Shown here: piece after piece, positions 1 through 8,956 of the stretch | Numbering within the stretch: the stretch's first letter is position 1 | Layout of the letters: the number at the start of each line of letters is the position of its first letter | Source of the DNA: Bacteroidales bacterium | GTDB taxonomy: Bacteria > Bacteroidota > Bacteroidia > Bacteroidales > JAIPAH01 | NCBI GenBank assembly: GCA_021738485.1 | Contig: JAIPBX010000012.1 | Span: 1-48,987, forward strand | Reading direction: 5' to 3' | DNA: 48,987 bases | Position numbers and translations under genes: made by a program | Notes under the pieces: generated by a model | Told to the model about the DNA's origin: nothing | The model's database searches: none | The model's input: only the letters and a program-made list of their open reading frames with translations

Positions 1-439
1 GATATCTGTTTTAAATCCCAATATCCAAGCACCAAATCCCAAACAAATTCCAATTTTCAAACCCCAAACATCTAATATCCTTTTCTTCGTTTGTGTATTG
101 GATTTTGGTGCTTTTTTGAAATTTGGGAATTGTTTTTTGGGTTTTCTCCCGATTGTTGAGCTTGAGCGCCACACAATAACTCAGCGACCAAACAGGGCGT
201 CACAGACGCCAAGATGCTCCGCAAGCGAAGCATTCGCGCACGAGCTATGGATTTAAACCCCAAATCTCAAGAACCAAATCCCAAACAAATTCCAATTTTC
301 AAATCTCAAGCATCTTCTCTTTTCTTTGTTTGAAATTTGGTTTTTGGTGCTTTTTTGAAATTTGGGAATTGAAATTTGAAATTTTGTCCAATCACTAATC
401 AACCAATTACCATTCAACCATTCAACCAATTAACCAACG
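1..439. repeat. Gene-free repeat region: direct repeat pair around short hairpins
   Basis: No convincing gene lies here. Two AT-rich copies of one sequence, about 31-132 and 273-371, share a 31-nt exact match at the left (31-61 and 273-303) and a 30-nt exact match at the right (103-132 and 342-371). Within each copy the left part is roughly the reverse complement of the right part, so each copy is itself an imperfect palindrome. The segment between them (about 150-245) is richer in GC and holds two perfect hairpins: GGCGTC-aca-GACGCC at 196-210, and ATGCT/AGCAT arms at 214-218 and 229-233. A short run of CAACCATT-like repeats follows at 400-435. The sequence of copies is seen directly; calling the core a REP-like element is inference. 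Confidence 0.75.
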
Positions 440-1351
440 CTACCCCCCAAGCAACAGGTTCCAGAAATTGTTTTTTTCTAATGGATTTTTGACCACAAGT
501 ACCGGTACGGGGCTTTTGTACTTTCTCACCTCTTCGGCCACAAAGCCTAACAGGGTGGCATGGGAGGAGGTTTTTCCCTGTGCCCCGACTACTACTAGAT
601 TTGCTTCCGTGGCATTGGCCTTTTCCATAAGACGCACGGCTTGCTTGTTATAATCGGTCACTTCCACGTGTCGGGTAATTTTGGCGGGCTTGCGGGCATG
701 CTTTTTCAGGAACCGCTCCATTCGCCGCTTCCCTTTTTTCTCTACATACCGGGCAATCGATTGTCGCGGCGTGAGGGGAAAATAGATTTTGGGCATCTTA
801 AATAAAAGATGACAACCCATGTACGATTTGGTATAATCAGCAATCTGCGAGGCCAGTTTAAAGGCTTTGGCCGATACCGGCGAAAAATCCAAAGCCGTTA
901 GGATATGATCGATTTTATGATGTGGTGAAAGAGGCACCAGCAGCATATCGCTTTCGCCGTAAGCCATAATCCTCCCCGAATACAACTCTTTTCGATCCAT
1001 ATCAGCCTTTTTTCCCAGGGTAGTAACATCCACATCATTTTTCCGGATATAATCAATTATCACCTGGGAAGCATCCCGGTTTTCTTTAACCACTTCCGTT
1101 TCAATGTGGGTCTTGCTCAGATCATAGGGCTGGGTATGTTCTTTAACCTTCCATTCAACATATTCCTTAAGTTCGCGGCGAATCTGTCCCGAACGTTTTT
1201 GCTGCTCCGGTATATCGTAAGTCTGAATCACGTGGATAAATGTCAGCTTTTCGGCTTCCACAATATCAGCCAAAAAAGCGGCATAACGGATAATCCAAAT
1301 ATCCATTCCCGACAAATCCAAACAAGCAAGTATGTGTTTATAGTATTTCAT
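440..1351 (-). CDS. Universal stress protein, two tandem UspA domains
   Basis: The 303-residue length and internal layout fit two UspA domains in tandem. The first starts with a HILACLDLS-type strand at residues 6-14 and ends near the LLVPLS segment around 136-141; the second starts at HILTALDFS and ends with VPVLVVKNP near 283. The second domain keeps the glycine pattern GAQG followed nine residues later by G, but F stands where the ATP-binding motif has S or T, so nucleotide binding is uncertain. UspA proteins are cytoplasmic stress factors that often ride with transporters. Its start lies 35 bp downstream of the BCCT transporter stop on the same strand, so co-transcription with that osmolyte carrier is likely; a supporting role under osmotic stress is inference. 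Confidence 0.9.
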   Translation of the reverse strand: MKYYKHILACLDLSGMDIWIIRYAAFLADIVEAEKLTFIHVIQTYDIPEQQKRSGQIRRELKEYVEWKVKEHTQPYDLSKTHIETEVVKENRDASQVIIDYIRKNDVDVTTLGKKADMDRKELYSGRIMAYGESDMLLVPLSPHHKIDHILTALDFSPVSAKAFKLASQIADYTKSYMGCHLLFKMPKIYFPLTPRQSIARYVEKKGKRRMERFLKKHARKPAKITRHVEVTDYNKQAVRLMEKANATEANLVVVGAQGKTSSHATLLGFVAEEVRKYKSPVPVLVVKNPLEKNNFWNLLLGG

Positions 1352-1386
1352 TCACCAGCGTCTTACAATATTTCCTAATTGAGCAA

Positions 1387-3006
1387 CTATTCCTTGTCTT
1401 TATCCTTACTTTTTTTCCCTATCGCCTCCTCCAGGAGGTCGCGATAAGATTCTTTCTCTTTTTCTTTTCGCAACTGCAACATCTGGTAATGCTCCATACG
1501 CATCCCTTTCAGCAGGCTCCGGCTCATCAACACAAGTATCAGGGCAAAAGGAAGGCCGGTTGTTATAGCAGCTGTTTGTAAAGCTTTCAGGCCTCCGCCC
1601 AGCAGCAAAACCGCCGCTACCCCGCCAACGGCAAATGCCCAGAATACACGCTGATAGACCGGCGTTTGTGTTTTACCTCCCGAGGTAAACATATCAACTA
1701 CCAAAGAACCCGAATCCGAAGAAGTTACAAAAAAACTGACAATTAACAAAATGGCTACAATATGTGTCACATAAGCCAACGGGAAATTATCCAGCAATGA
1801 AAAAAGGGATAGGGCCACATCTTTTTCGATGATATCAGCTACCGATCCTACGCCGTGAAGCTCCATAAATACAGCCGATCCGCCAAAAGCTGAAAGCCAC
1901 AGGAACGTAAGTAATGTAGGGACGATAAGGACACCAAGGACAAATTCGCGAACAGTTCGTCCTATAGAAATCCTGGCTATAAACATCCCTACAAAGGGCG
2001 ACCAGGAAATCCACCAGGCCCAGTAAAAAATCGTCCAATCATTTTGCCATGAGGAGCCCTGGTAACTCTCAGCCCAAAAACTCTTATAAAAGAAGCTTTC
2101 GATATAAGCTCCAAAGTTCTGGCCATACGAATCCAGGATAAATACTGTGGGCCCGAACACAATGACAAAAACAAGCAGTACCGCTCCCAGGTTGATATTC
2201 AGTTCACTGAGACGCTTCACTCCCGAATCCAGGCCCGATATTACCGAACCCGTGGCTATCAGCGTAATAATAAGTATCAGTACTACCTGTACTTCAGGAC
2301 TAATGGTAATATCAAACAGGTAATTCAAACCACTATTCACCTGTTTTACTCCAAAGCCGAGAGAAGTAGCCAAACCAAAAACAGTGGCAATTGTTGCCAG
2401 TATATCGATGCCATTCCCTAAGGGTCCGTGAATACGTTCTCCAAAAATCGGATAAAATACCGAACGAATGGCTAGAGGCATCTTACGGTTAAAAGCGAAA
2501 AAAGCCAATGCCATTCCGACCAGGGCGTAAATTCCCCAGGCATGCAGCCCCCAATGCAAAAAAGAAAAATTCATGGCCTCCTCCGAGGCGGCCACCGATT
2601 TTGGGTCACTCATAGGAGGCTGCAGGAAATGAAAAACAGGCTCGGCCACACTCCAAAAAAGGATCCCGATGCCCATACCGGCACTGAAAAGCATAGCAAA
2701 CCACGCCGACCGCTTAAACTCAGGAACAGCCTCCTGCCCGCCAAGACGTATTTCTCCGTATTTACTAAACGCAAGATAAATCATGAAAAAGAGGAAAAAA
2801 TTCACTACCAGGATAAACAGCCATCCGGCATTATTAGAGATAGTATCCTGAACAGTGAGAAACACCTCTTCCATGGGCTCACCTACAATCAGGGTTATGG
2901 CTATAAAGGCGACAATAATAATCGACGAAGGGATAAAAACCGCGGGATGGACATCCACAAATCGTTTAAAATTGTTCTTACTCTTCTTACTTTCGTAATT
3001 TTCCAT
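1387..3006 (-). CDS. BCCT-family betaine/choline/carnitine-type transporter
   Basis: A 539-residue membrane protein of the expected BCCT size with about twelve hydrophobic segments. The family signature rich in Trp (WAWWISWSPFVGMFIARIS, about residues 330-348) is present, as is GMGIGILFWSVAEP near 110-123. The GMGIG form, with glycine where choline carriers tend to have aspartate, resembles sodium-coupled betaine carriers, so a zwitterion such as glycine betaine or DMSP is a more likely substrate than choline; this reading rests on remembered family data. The C-terminal tail is short and charged, without the long osmosensory tail of BetP. Upstream on the same strand is a DMSP-lyase-like cupin; a terminator-like hairpin and an inverted repeat lie between the two. 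Confidence 0.93.
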   Translation of the reverse strand: MENYESKKSKNNFKRFVDVHPAVFIPSSIIIVAFIAITLIVGEPMEEVFLTVQDTISNNAGWLFILVVNFFLFFMIYLAFSKYGEIRLGGQEAVPEFKRSAWFAMLFSAGMGIGILFWSVAEPVFHFLQPPMSDPKSVAASEEAMNFSFLHWGLHAWGIYALVGMALAFFAFNRKMPLAIRSVFYPIFGERIHGPLGNGIDILATIATVFGLATSLGFGVKQVNSGLNYLFDITISPEVQVVLILIITLIATGSVISGLDSGVKRLSELNINLGAVLLVFVIVFGPTVFILDSYGQNFGAYIESFFYKSFWAESYQGSSWQNDWTIFYWAWWISWSPFVGMFIARISIGRTVREFVLGVLIVPTLLTFLWLSAFGGSAVFMELHGVGSVADIIEKDVALSLFSLLDNFPLAYVTHIVAILLIVSFFVTSSDSGSLVVDMFTSGGKTQTPVYQRVFWAFAVGGVAAVLLLGGGLKALQTAAITTGLPFALILVLMSRSLLKGMRMEHYQMLQLRKEKEKESYRDLLEEAIGKKSKDKDKE

Positions 3007-3072
3007 CGTTAAAAATCATAAATGGCCTTTTACACAATTAATAAACCCATCACGCGGATGATCATCAAAATG

Positions 3073-3089
3073 CACATTATTACAATGTG
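3073..3089. promoter_or_regulatory. Inverted repeat upstream of the BCCT gene
   Basis: CACATT-ATTAC-AATGTG is a perfect 6-bp inverted repeat with a 5-nt centre, about 67 bp upstream of the BCCT start. It could be a regulator site controlling the transporter. No regulator gene lies nearby, so the assignment is open. Confidence 0.35.
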
Positions 3090-3120
3090 AATTCTACCTT
3101 CGAAGGAAATAAAAATTTTT

Positions 3121-3151
3121 GAAAATAAAAAGGGAAATGCCCATCATTCCC
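3121..3151 (-). terminator. Terminator-like hairpin after the cupin gene
   Basis: On the minus strand a GGGAATG...CATTTCCC stem with one bulged base begins a few bases after the cupin stop codon and is followed by TTTTTATTTT. This has the form of an intrinsic terminator. It suggests that the cupin and the BCCT transporter are either separate transcription units or coupled by partial read-through. Confidence 0.55.
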
Positions 3152-3156
3152 TGTTT

Positions 3157-3786
3157 TTAGACAAAACGCATTCCGTTTACGGCAAGCATTTGTTTGTTAC
3201 CCAGCCAGCTATAAAGCAATAAGCAAGGCTTTTCACCGGTTTTCAAGTCATGAGCCTCTGAGGTGCCTATCAAACTTGTTTCCGATTCATTAACAGTTTT
3301 ACCATTTATGGTGGCTTCGCCGCTCAAACAGATGTATAGCTCCTGAATATCATCATGCAAATGTTTCGGATAATGAGTATGAGGTCCAAGAACCAGTATG
3401 CCTATTAACATGTTTTCATTAAATACATGTCCTTTATGCCCCATCAGATTACAAAATGCAAAATTGTCGGATAAATCCGACGGTAAATTTTTATAGTCTT
3501 GTTCCCATCGTAAAAGATCGGATACTTGATTCAAGACATTAATAAGCGGAGTAAAATCGCTGGAAAAATTTATAAAAGAAGATAAAGGATAATTGTGGTT
3601 TACTTTTTTCATCTGAGGCTGCCTGGATTGAATCTTAAAGTCACCCCGCAAATATTCAATATTCTTCAAAATTTGAGCTACATGTTTTGCAACGGGTGAA
3701 TCCTGGTTTTGTTCCGACAAAAAAATTGTTTCAACTTCTCTAAGCAGTTCGTGCCAGTTAATTACATCAATTTGTGTATTCTGCAT
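3157..3786 (-). CDS. Cupin protein resembling DMSP lyases (DddQ/DddK/DddW type)
   Basis: A 209-residue protein with an alpha-helical N-terminal half (1-110) and a C-terminal cupin barrel. The cupin motif runs from G134 to G156: Y139, H142, H144, E149 and Y151, with a further metal-ligand candidate H179. A His-x-His pair, a Glu-x-Tyr pair and a distal His about 35-37 residues later are the pattern of cupin DMSP lyases, where the metal and a tyrosine remove a proton from DMSP to give dimethylsulfide and acrylate. Length and a C-terminal barrel behind a helical N-terminus also fit DddQ/DddL. There is no signal peptide. The downstream co-directional neighbour is a betaine-type transporter that could bring in DMSP. 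An uncharacterised cupin of the same superfamily is the main alternative; the family call is firmer than the activity. Confidence 0.6.
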   Translation of the reverse strand: MQNTQIDVINWHELLREVETIFLSEQNQDSPVAKHVAQILKNIEYLRGDFKIQSRQPQMKKVNHNYPLSSFINFSSDFTPLINVLNQVSDLLRWEQDYKNLPSDLSDNFAFCNLMGHKGHVFNENMLIGILVLGPHTHYPKHLHDDIQELYICLSGEATINGKTVNESETSLIGTSEAHDLKTGEKPCLLLYSWLGNKQMLAVNGMRFV

Positions 3787-3811
3787 GATATTTTGGCTAT
3801 TATAATTGCTG

Positions 3812-3819
3812 CAAATATA
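3812..3819 (-). promoter_or_regulatory. Bacteroidota -7 element upstream of the cupin
   Basis: TATATTTG on the minus strand matches the TAnnTTTG -7 consensus and sits 26 bp upstream of the cupin start. No convincing -33 TTTG was seen at the usual spacing. It probably drives the cupin and perhaps, by read-through, the transporter and stress protein. Confidence 0.5.
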
Positions 3820-3981
3820 ACCAATTTTAAATGCTATGAAATATTTTACCTATGGATGATCTTTTCCAATAATTTTTAACAACGGGAATTATTCCATTAA
3901 GGTATTGTATTTTTACAGTGGCGTTTTCAATTTAAACCCAAATCAACTAAAAGTCGGTAACACAGACGATAGAACACACTT

Positions 3982-6900
3982 ATGTTTATAATATTTGACA
4001 CGGAGACTACCGGTTTACCCAAAGATTATAATGCACCCCTGAGTGACGGTCAAAACTGGCCGCGACTGGTGCAACTGGCATGGCAGATCCATGATGAAAA
4101 AGGCGATCTTGTAGAGGCGCGGGATTATATAGTAAAACCCGAAGGCTTTACCATTCCTTACAGTGCCACAAAAGTACACGGCATCACCGATGAAAAAGCT
4201 GCCGAAGAAGGCGTGGAATTATCGTGGCTACTACAAACCTTTAATACAGCCCTCCACAAAGCCTCGTTCATTGTAGGGCACAACATCGAATTCGACCGTA
4301 ATATCGCCGGTGCCGAATATTACCGCACCTCGATTGATTCTCCTCTTCTGAAAATGGATCAGATAGATACGATGGATTCTTCTATCCGTTTTTGTGCATT
4401 ACCCGGCGGAAAAGGAGGCGGTTACAAACGGCCCAACCTTACCGAACTTCACGTAAAGCTTTTTGACGAACGTTTTGATGAAGCTCATAACGCTACGGCC
4501 GATGTGGAGGCAACGGCGCGTTGTTTCCTTGAACTGGTAAGGCGCGCAGTCATCACCCCCGATCAACTGCATTTCACTCCCGAACAAGTTCGCCGTTTTC
4601 AAGAGAACAACCCGGATATTATCCAGCCGGCAGGTGTTTCAATAAGTCCTCAAACCCAATCGGAACCTTCCCCAGCCCTGGAAGAAACCGAGCAAAAAAC
4701 TACCGGGACTGATATGGCACAGGTAGCCGACACCCCATTTAGTCACCTTCATGTGCACACGCAGTACTCCATTCTTGACGGAGCCGCTAAAATCAAAAAA
4801 CTCTTGCGTAAAGCCGGTGAGGATCATATGAAAGGACTGGCTATTACCGACCACGGGAATATGTTTGGCGTCAAGGATTTCCATGCCTCTGCATTAAGTT
4901 TCAACAAAGATGTAAAAAATGCCAAAGAAGCTGATATCGATGCCATACAGGCTGCTATCGGAGATCTCAAAATCGCTTTGTCTAACGCTAATGGTGAGAA
5001 AAAGCGAAAAGATTTACAAGAGGAAATAAAACAAAAAGAGAACGAAAAAGAGGAAACATATGCCCTGCGGAAATGTGAACCTGTTAAACCCGTGATTGGT
5101 TGTGAGGTTTATGTGGCCCGTGGTTCCAGGTTTGATAAAAAGGATGGAAAAGACAAGGGCTATCATCTTGTTCTGCTGGCTAAAAACCACAAGGGTTACC
5201 AAAATCTCATGAAGCTGGTTAGTTTGGGATTCCTCGAAGGGTTTTATTACAATCCCCGGATTGATAAAGACCTGCTAAAAGAACACAAAGAAGGGCTTAT
5301 CGCTTTATCGGGATGCCTGGGAGGAGAAGTGGCCCAAACCATCATGCATCAAAATGAAGATGCCGCGAGCGATGTTATTCGCGAATACCGGTCAATTTAT
5401 GGCGAGGACTTTTACCTGGAGATGATGCGTCATCCCAACAATGAGGAAAAAACCAGGGAAGTGTACAATGATCAACTCTATGTAAATGGCGTGTTGCAAA
5501 AGTTGAGTAAAGAAACCGGGGCAAAACTGGTGGCTACCAACGACGCTCATTTCATCGACGAAAAAGACGCTCCTGCCCACGACCGGCTGATTTGCATCAG
5601 TACCGGTAAAGATGTCGACGATCCGAACCGCATGCAATACACCCGACAGGAATGGTTCAAAACCCAGAATGAAATCAGGGAATTGTTTGCGGATGTTCCG
5701 GAAGCCCTCAAAAACACCAATGAAGTTATTGATAAAGTAGAAGTTTATGAGCTGGACCGCGATCCTATCATGCCTGAATTTGGCCTTCCCGATGAATTTT
5801 CAGATTATAACGAATACCTGCGCCATGTAACATTTGAGGGAGCAAAAGAACGCTGGGGAGAGATTAGCAGCGAGATCACAGATCGGCTGGACTTTGAGCT
5901 GGAAACCATAAGAAATATGGGCTTTCCCAGTTACTTTCTGATTGTGTGGGACTTGCTTAAAGCCGCACGTGAGCTGGATGTTTCCGTAGGTCCCGGGCGG
6001 GGCTCCGCTGCCGGTTCGGCAGTGGCCTATGCGCTTCGAATCACGGAAATCGATCCTATCAAGTATGATTTGTTGTTTGAGCGTTTTCTTAACCCCGACC
6101 GTATCTCTATGCCCGATATTGATATCGATTTTGATGACGATGGCAGGGCAAAAATTCTGGAATGGGTAGTGAACAAATACGGGGAAAAAAGAGTCGCCCA
6201 CATTATTACTTTCGGGTCTATGGCGGCTAAATCGGCCATACGCGATGTGGCTCGTGTCCAGAGCCTGCCCTTACCCGATGCGGACTACCTGGCGAAACTA
6301 GTGCCTGAAAAGCCCGGCATGAAGCTGGATAAGGCTATTCATGATACCCCGGAGCTTAAAAAGGAATTGGAGCATGGAAAACCGGAAATACAGTCGGTGC
6401 TACAGTATGCAAAAACTCTAGAAGGTTCAGTGCGAAATAAAGGCACCCATGCTTGTGGAATTATTATAGGTCGCGAGGATTTGGAGAATTATGTGCCCAT
6501 TACTACAACCAAAGACTCTGAGCTTACCTATGTTACACAATATGACGGGAATTTCGTGGAAGACATCGGCTTGCTTAAGATGGATTTCCTTGGGCTCAAA
6601 ACCCTTTCGATTATCAAAGATGCCGTGAAAAACATTGAATTATCGCGGGGAGAGACGGTGGATATAGCCAATGTCAGGCTGGATGACGAAGCGACCTATG
6701 AATTATACAGCCGGGGTGAAACCACAGGACTTTTCCAGTTTGAATCCGACGGCATGAAAAAATATCTCAAAGAACTAAAGCCCAGCCGTTTTGAAGACCT
6801 GATTGCCATGAATGCGCTGTATCGGCCGGGGCCTATGGAGTACATCCCCGACTTCATTAAACGGAAGCATGGCGAAGAGAAAATCAGCTATGACCTTCCT

Positions 6901-8412
6901 GAAATGGAAGAATACCTGGAAGAGACCTATGGCATTACCGTATACCAGGAGCAGGTAATGCGCCTTGCCCGTAAATTAGCCGGTTTCAGCCGCGGCCAGT
7001 CCGACACCCTGCGCAAGGCTATGGGTAAAAAGAAGAAAAAGCTGATGGCCGAGCTGAAAGTTAAGTTTTTTGAAGGATGCAAAGCCAATGGTTTCCCCGA
7101 GAAAAAAGTCGAAAAAATATGGAACGACTGGGAAGCCTTCGCGGAATACGCCTTTAACAAGTCGCATGCTACCTGCTATTCGCATATTTCTTACCAGACC
7201 GCTTATCTCAAAGCACATTATCCCGCGGAATTTATGGCAGCGGTATTAAGCCGTCATATGGATTCTATTGAAAAAGTCACTTTCTTTATTGAAGAGTGCC
7301 GCCGCATGGGTATTAAAGTGTTGGGACCGGATGTAAATGAAAGTTACTCCCGGTTCACCGTTAACCAAAACGGCGAAATACGCTTTGGGATGGTAGCCGT
7401 AAAAGGCGTGGGCGAAGGAGCCGTGGAAGAATTAATAAGAGAAAGGGATAATCACGGCGTTTTTCAGGATATCCTGGACCTGGTAAAACGGGTCAATCTG
7501 AAAAGCGTCAACCGTAAAACGCTGGAAGCTTTAGCCCTGGCCGGAGGGCTGGATAGCCTCGGAGATGCCCACAGGGCCCAGTATTTCTACAAAGAAAATG
7601 AATCCAATGGCATTTTCCTGGAAAAGATCATCAAGTATGGACAACAGTACCAGCAAAACCAAAACTCTTCGCAAACCTCCCTTTTCGGAGACACACAGGA
7701 CCAGGCTTTACCCAGCATCACATTTCCCAAAACGGAACCCTGGGGGCAGCTTGAGCAACTTAAGAAAGAACGGGAAGTTATTGGTTTTTACCTTTCAGGG
7801 CATCCTCTTGATGATTATAGCATAGAGCGAGAGACTTTATGCAATGCTACACTGAAAATCCTGGAGGGAGATCGTTCAAAACTTGTCGGCAGGGAATATG
7901 TCGTAGCAGGAATCGTTTCCAAACCCTCGCCCCCGAACCTCCAAACGCGGCAGGGAAAACCTTTCGGAAAATTCACCCTTGAAGACTACGAGGGTTCCGC
8001 GGATTTCTTTGCTTTTGATGAAATATTCAGCAATCACAGGGCCTCTTTAGAATCAGAAGGCACGCCCCTTCTTGTGCGTTTCAGTGTAGAAAAAAGAAAA
8101 AGCCGTAACAACAACGATGCCTCCGAGTATTCACCCTCGATTAAGAGTATTCAATTCCTCGGTGATGTACTTAACAATGTAAACAAAAAGGTGGCCATTG
8201 ATGTCAAACTGGAGGATGTGACTCCATCTTTTGTGGAAGAGATTTCTGCATTAGTGGATAAGTACCCTGGAAGGCACGATATTATTTTCAACATAATCAA
8301 GGATGATGAAAATATCTCTCTTCAGCTTCCTTCGCTGACTAAAAAGATAGATTTTTCAACGTTTATAAAAGAGTTGAATAATATCGAGAGCTTAACATAT
8401 CATTTAGTCTAA
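3982..8412 (+). CDS. dnaE: DNA polymerase III alpha subunit with fused proofreading exonuclease
   Basis: This 1476-residue replicative polymerase is about 300 residues longer than E. coli DnaE because an N-terminal DEDDh exonuclease is fused to it. The exonuclease motifs are FDTETTG at residues 5-11, GHNIEFD near 99-105 and HNATADVEA near 172-180. After a linker the PHP domain begins at HLHVHTQYS (255-263). The palm carries PDIDIDFD with D714 and D716 as catalytic aspartates, and the third is D868 in KMDFLGLKTL. A clamp-binding motif QTSLF lies at 1231-1235, followed by an OB-fold region and a C-terminal tail. The protein can therefore both polymerise and proofread, and should dock on the beta clamp encoded at 11732-12862. 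trxA follows in the same direction. Confidence 0.97.
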   Translation: MFIIFDTETTGLPKDYNAPLSDGQNWPRLVQLAWQIHDEKGDLVEARDYIVKPEGFTIPYSATKVHGITDEKAAEEGVELSWLLQTFNTALHKASFIVGHNIEFDRNIAGAEYYRTSIDSPLLKMDQIDTMDSSIRFCALPGGKGGGYKRPNLTELHVKLFDERFDEAHNATADVEATARCFLELVRRAVITPDQLHFTPEQVRRFQENNPDIIQPAGVSISPQTQSEPSPALEETEQKTTGTDMAQVADTPFSHLHVHTQYSILDGAAKIKKLLRKAGEDHMKGLAITDHGNMFGVKDFHASALSFNKDVKNAKEADIDAIQAAIGDLKIALSNANGEKKRKDLQEEIKQKENEKEETYALRKCEPVKPVIGCEVYVARGSRFDKKDGKDKGYHLVLLAKNHKGYQNLMKLVSLGFLEGFYYNPRIDKDLLKEHKEGLIALSGCLGGEVAQTIMHQNEDAASDVIREYRSIYGEDFYLEMMRHPNNEEKTREVYNDQLYVNGVLQKLSKETGAKLVATNDAHFIDEKDAPAHDRLICISTGKDVDDPNRMQYTRQEWFKTQNEIRELFADVPEALKNTNEVIDKVEVYELDRDPIMPEFGLPDEFSDYNEYLRHVTFEGAKERWGEISSEITDRLDFELETIRNMGFPSYFLIVWDLLKAARELDVSVGPGRGSAAGSAVAYALRITEIDPIKYDLLFERFLNPDRISMPDIDIDFDDDGRAKILEWVVNKYGEKRVAHIITFGSMAAKSAIRDVARVQSLPLPDADYLAKLVPEKPGMKLDKAIHDTPELKKELEHGKPEIQSVLQYAKTLEGSVRNKGTHACGIIIGREDLENYVPITTTKDSELTYVTQYDGNFVEDIGLLKMDFLGLKTLSIIKDAVKNIELSRGETVDIANVRLDDEATYELYSRGETTGLFQFESDGMKKYLKELKPSRFEDLIAMNALYRPGPMEYIPDFIKRKHGEEKISYDLPEMEEYLEETYGITVYQEQVMRLARKLAGFSRGQSDTLRKAMGKKKKKLMAELKVKFFEGCKANGFPEKKVEKIWNDWEAFAEYAFNKSHATCYSHISYQTAYLKAHYPAEFMAAVLSRHMDSIEKVTFFIEECRRMGIKVLGPDVNESYSRFTVNQNGEIRFGMVAVKGVGEGAVEELIRERDNHGVFQDILDLVKRVNLKSVNRKTLEALALAGGLDSLGDAHRAQYFYKENESNGIFLEKIIKYGQQYQQNQNSSQTSLFGDTQDQALPSITFPKTEPWGQLEQLKKEREVIGFYLSGHPLDDYSIERETLCNATLKILEGDRSKLVGREYVVAGIVSKPSPPNLQTRQGKPFGKFTLEDYEGSADFFAFDEIFSNHRASLESEGTPLLVRFSVEKRKSRNNNDASEYSPSIKSIQFLGDVLNNVNKKVAIDVKLEDVTPSFVEEISALVDKYPGRHDIIFNIIKDDENISLQLPSLTKKIDFSTFIKELNNIESLTYHLV

Positions 8413-8516
8413 GTTTAAAAAAAGGTATGATAAAGGGAACGACTCCTCCGGATTTTTGTAATAAATATTCAGGCTATTCCGAAGATACCGGGATGATTAG
8501 TTGAAAGAAATTTTTT

Positions 8517-8524
8517 TATATTTG
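8517..8524 (+). promoter_or_regulatory. -7 element upstream of thioredoxin
   Basis: TATATTTG matches the Bacteroidota TAnnTTTG consensus, 32 bp before the trxA start. It would let thioredoxin be transcribed independently of dnaE. The nearest upstream TTG is only 13 bp away, closer than the usual -33 spacing. Confidence 0.5.
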
Positions 8525-8556
8525 ATGACATTTTATAATTAAAAAAACAAAGAATT

Positions 8557-8877
8557 ATGCCATTAGAAATCAATGATTCGAATTTCGAGGAAAAAGTACT
8601 GAAAGCCGACAAACCGGTAATTCTCGACCTATGGGCAGAATGGTGCGGACCATGTCGTATGGTAGGTCCCATCGTTAATGAGATAGGAGAAGAATACGGC
8701 GACCAGGTTATCGTAGGAAAGCTAGATGTCGACAACAATCCGCAAACCACAGCAAAATATGGTATCCGGAATATTCCAACGATATTATTCTTCAAAAACG
8801 GAGAAGTTGTGGATAAGCAAGTGGGAGCCGTACCAAAAGCTGCACTCGTTGAAAAATTAGAACCACTGTTGGGATAG
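8557..8877 (+). CDS. trxA: Thioredoxin
   Basis: A 106-residue cytoplasmic protein of standard thioredoxin length. The active site W29-C30-G-P-C33 follows the usual LWAEW strand, and the cis-proline loop NIPTILFF is intact near residues 73-80. It reduces protein disulfides, including those of ribonucleotide reductase and peroxiredoxins, using thioredoxin reductase as electron source; no reductase is in the window. The start is the ATG at 8557, shortly after an A-rich stretch. It follows dnaE on the same strand after 144 bp with its own promoter-like element. There is no signal peptide, so this is the cytoplasmic type rather than a periplasmic TlpA/ResA protein. Confidence 0.97.
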   Translation: MPLEINDSNFEEKVLKADKPVILDLWAEWCGPCRMVGPIVNEIGEEYGDQVIVGKLDVDNNPQTTAKYGIRNIPTILFFKNGEVVDKQVGAVPKAALVEKLEPLLG

Positions 8878-8956
8878 GAAATCACGCGGGAACGGGCTCT
8901 TACGCAAGTTTCACGTTTGTAAGTTGTTACCGGCGCTAAGTTTAAAAAAGGTATTT

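Noticed and set aside
72-263. 63-residue frame on the minus strand at the window start
   Set aside because: It crosses the AT-rich repeat and the hairpin core and has no protein-like composition or ribosome-binding site.
2542-3012. 156-residue frame on the plus strand opposite the BCCT gene
   Set aside because: It is antisense to a well-recognised transporter; its composition is that of a shadow frame.
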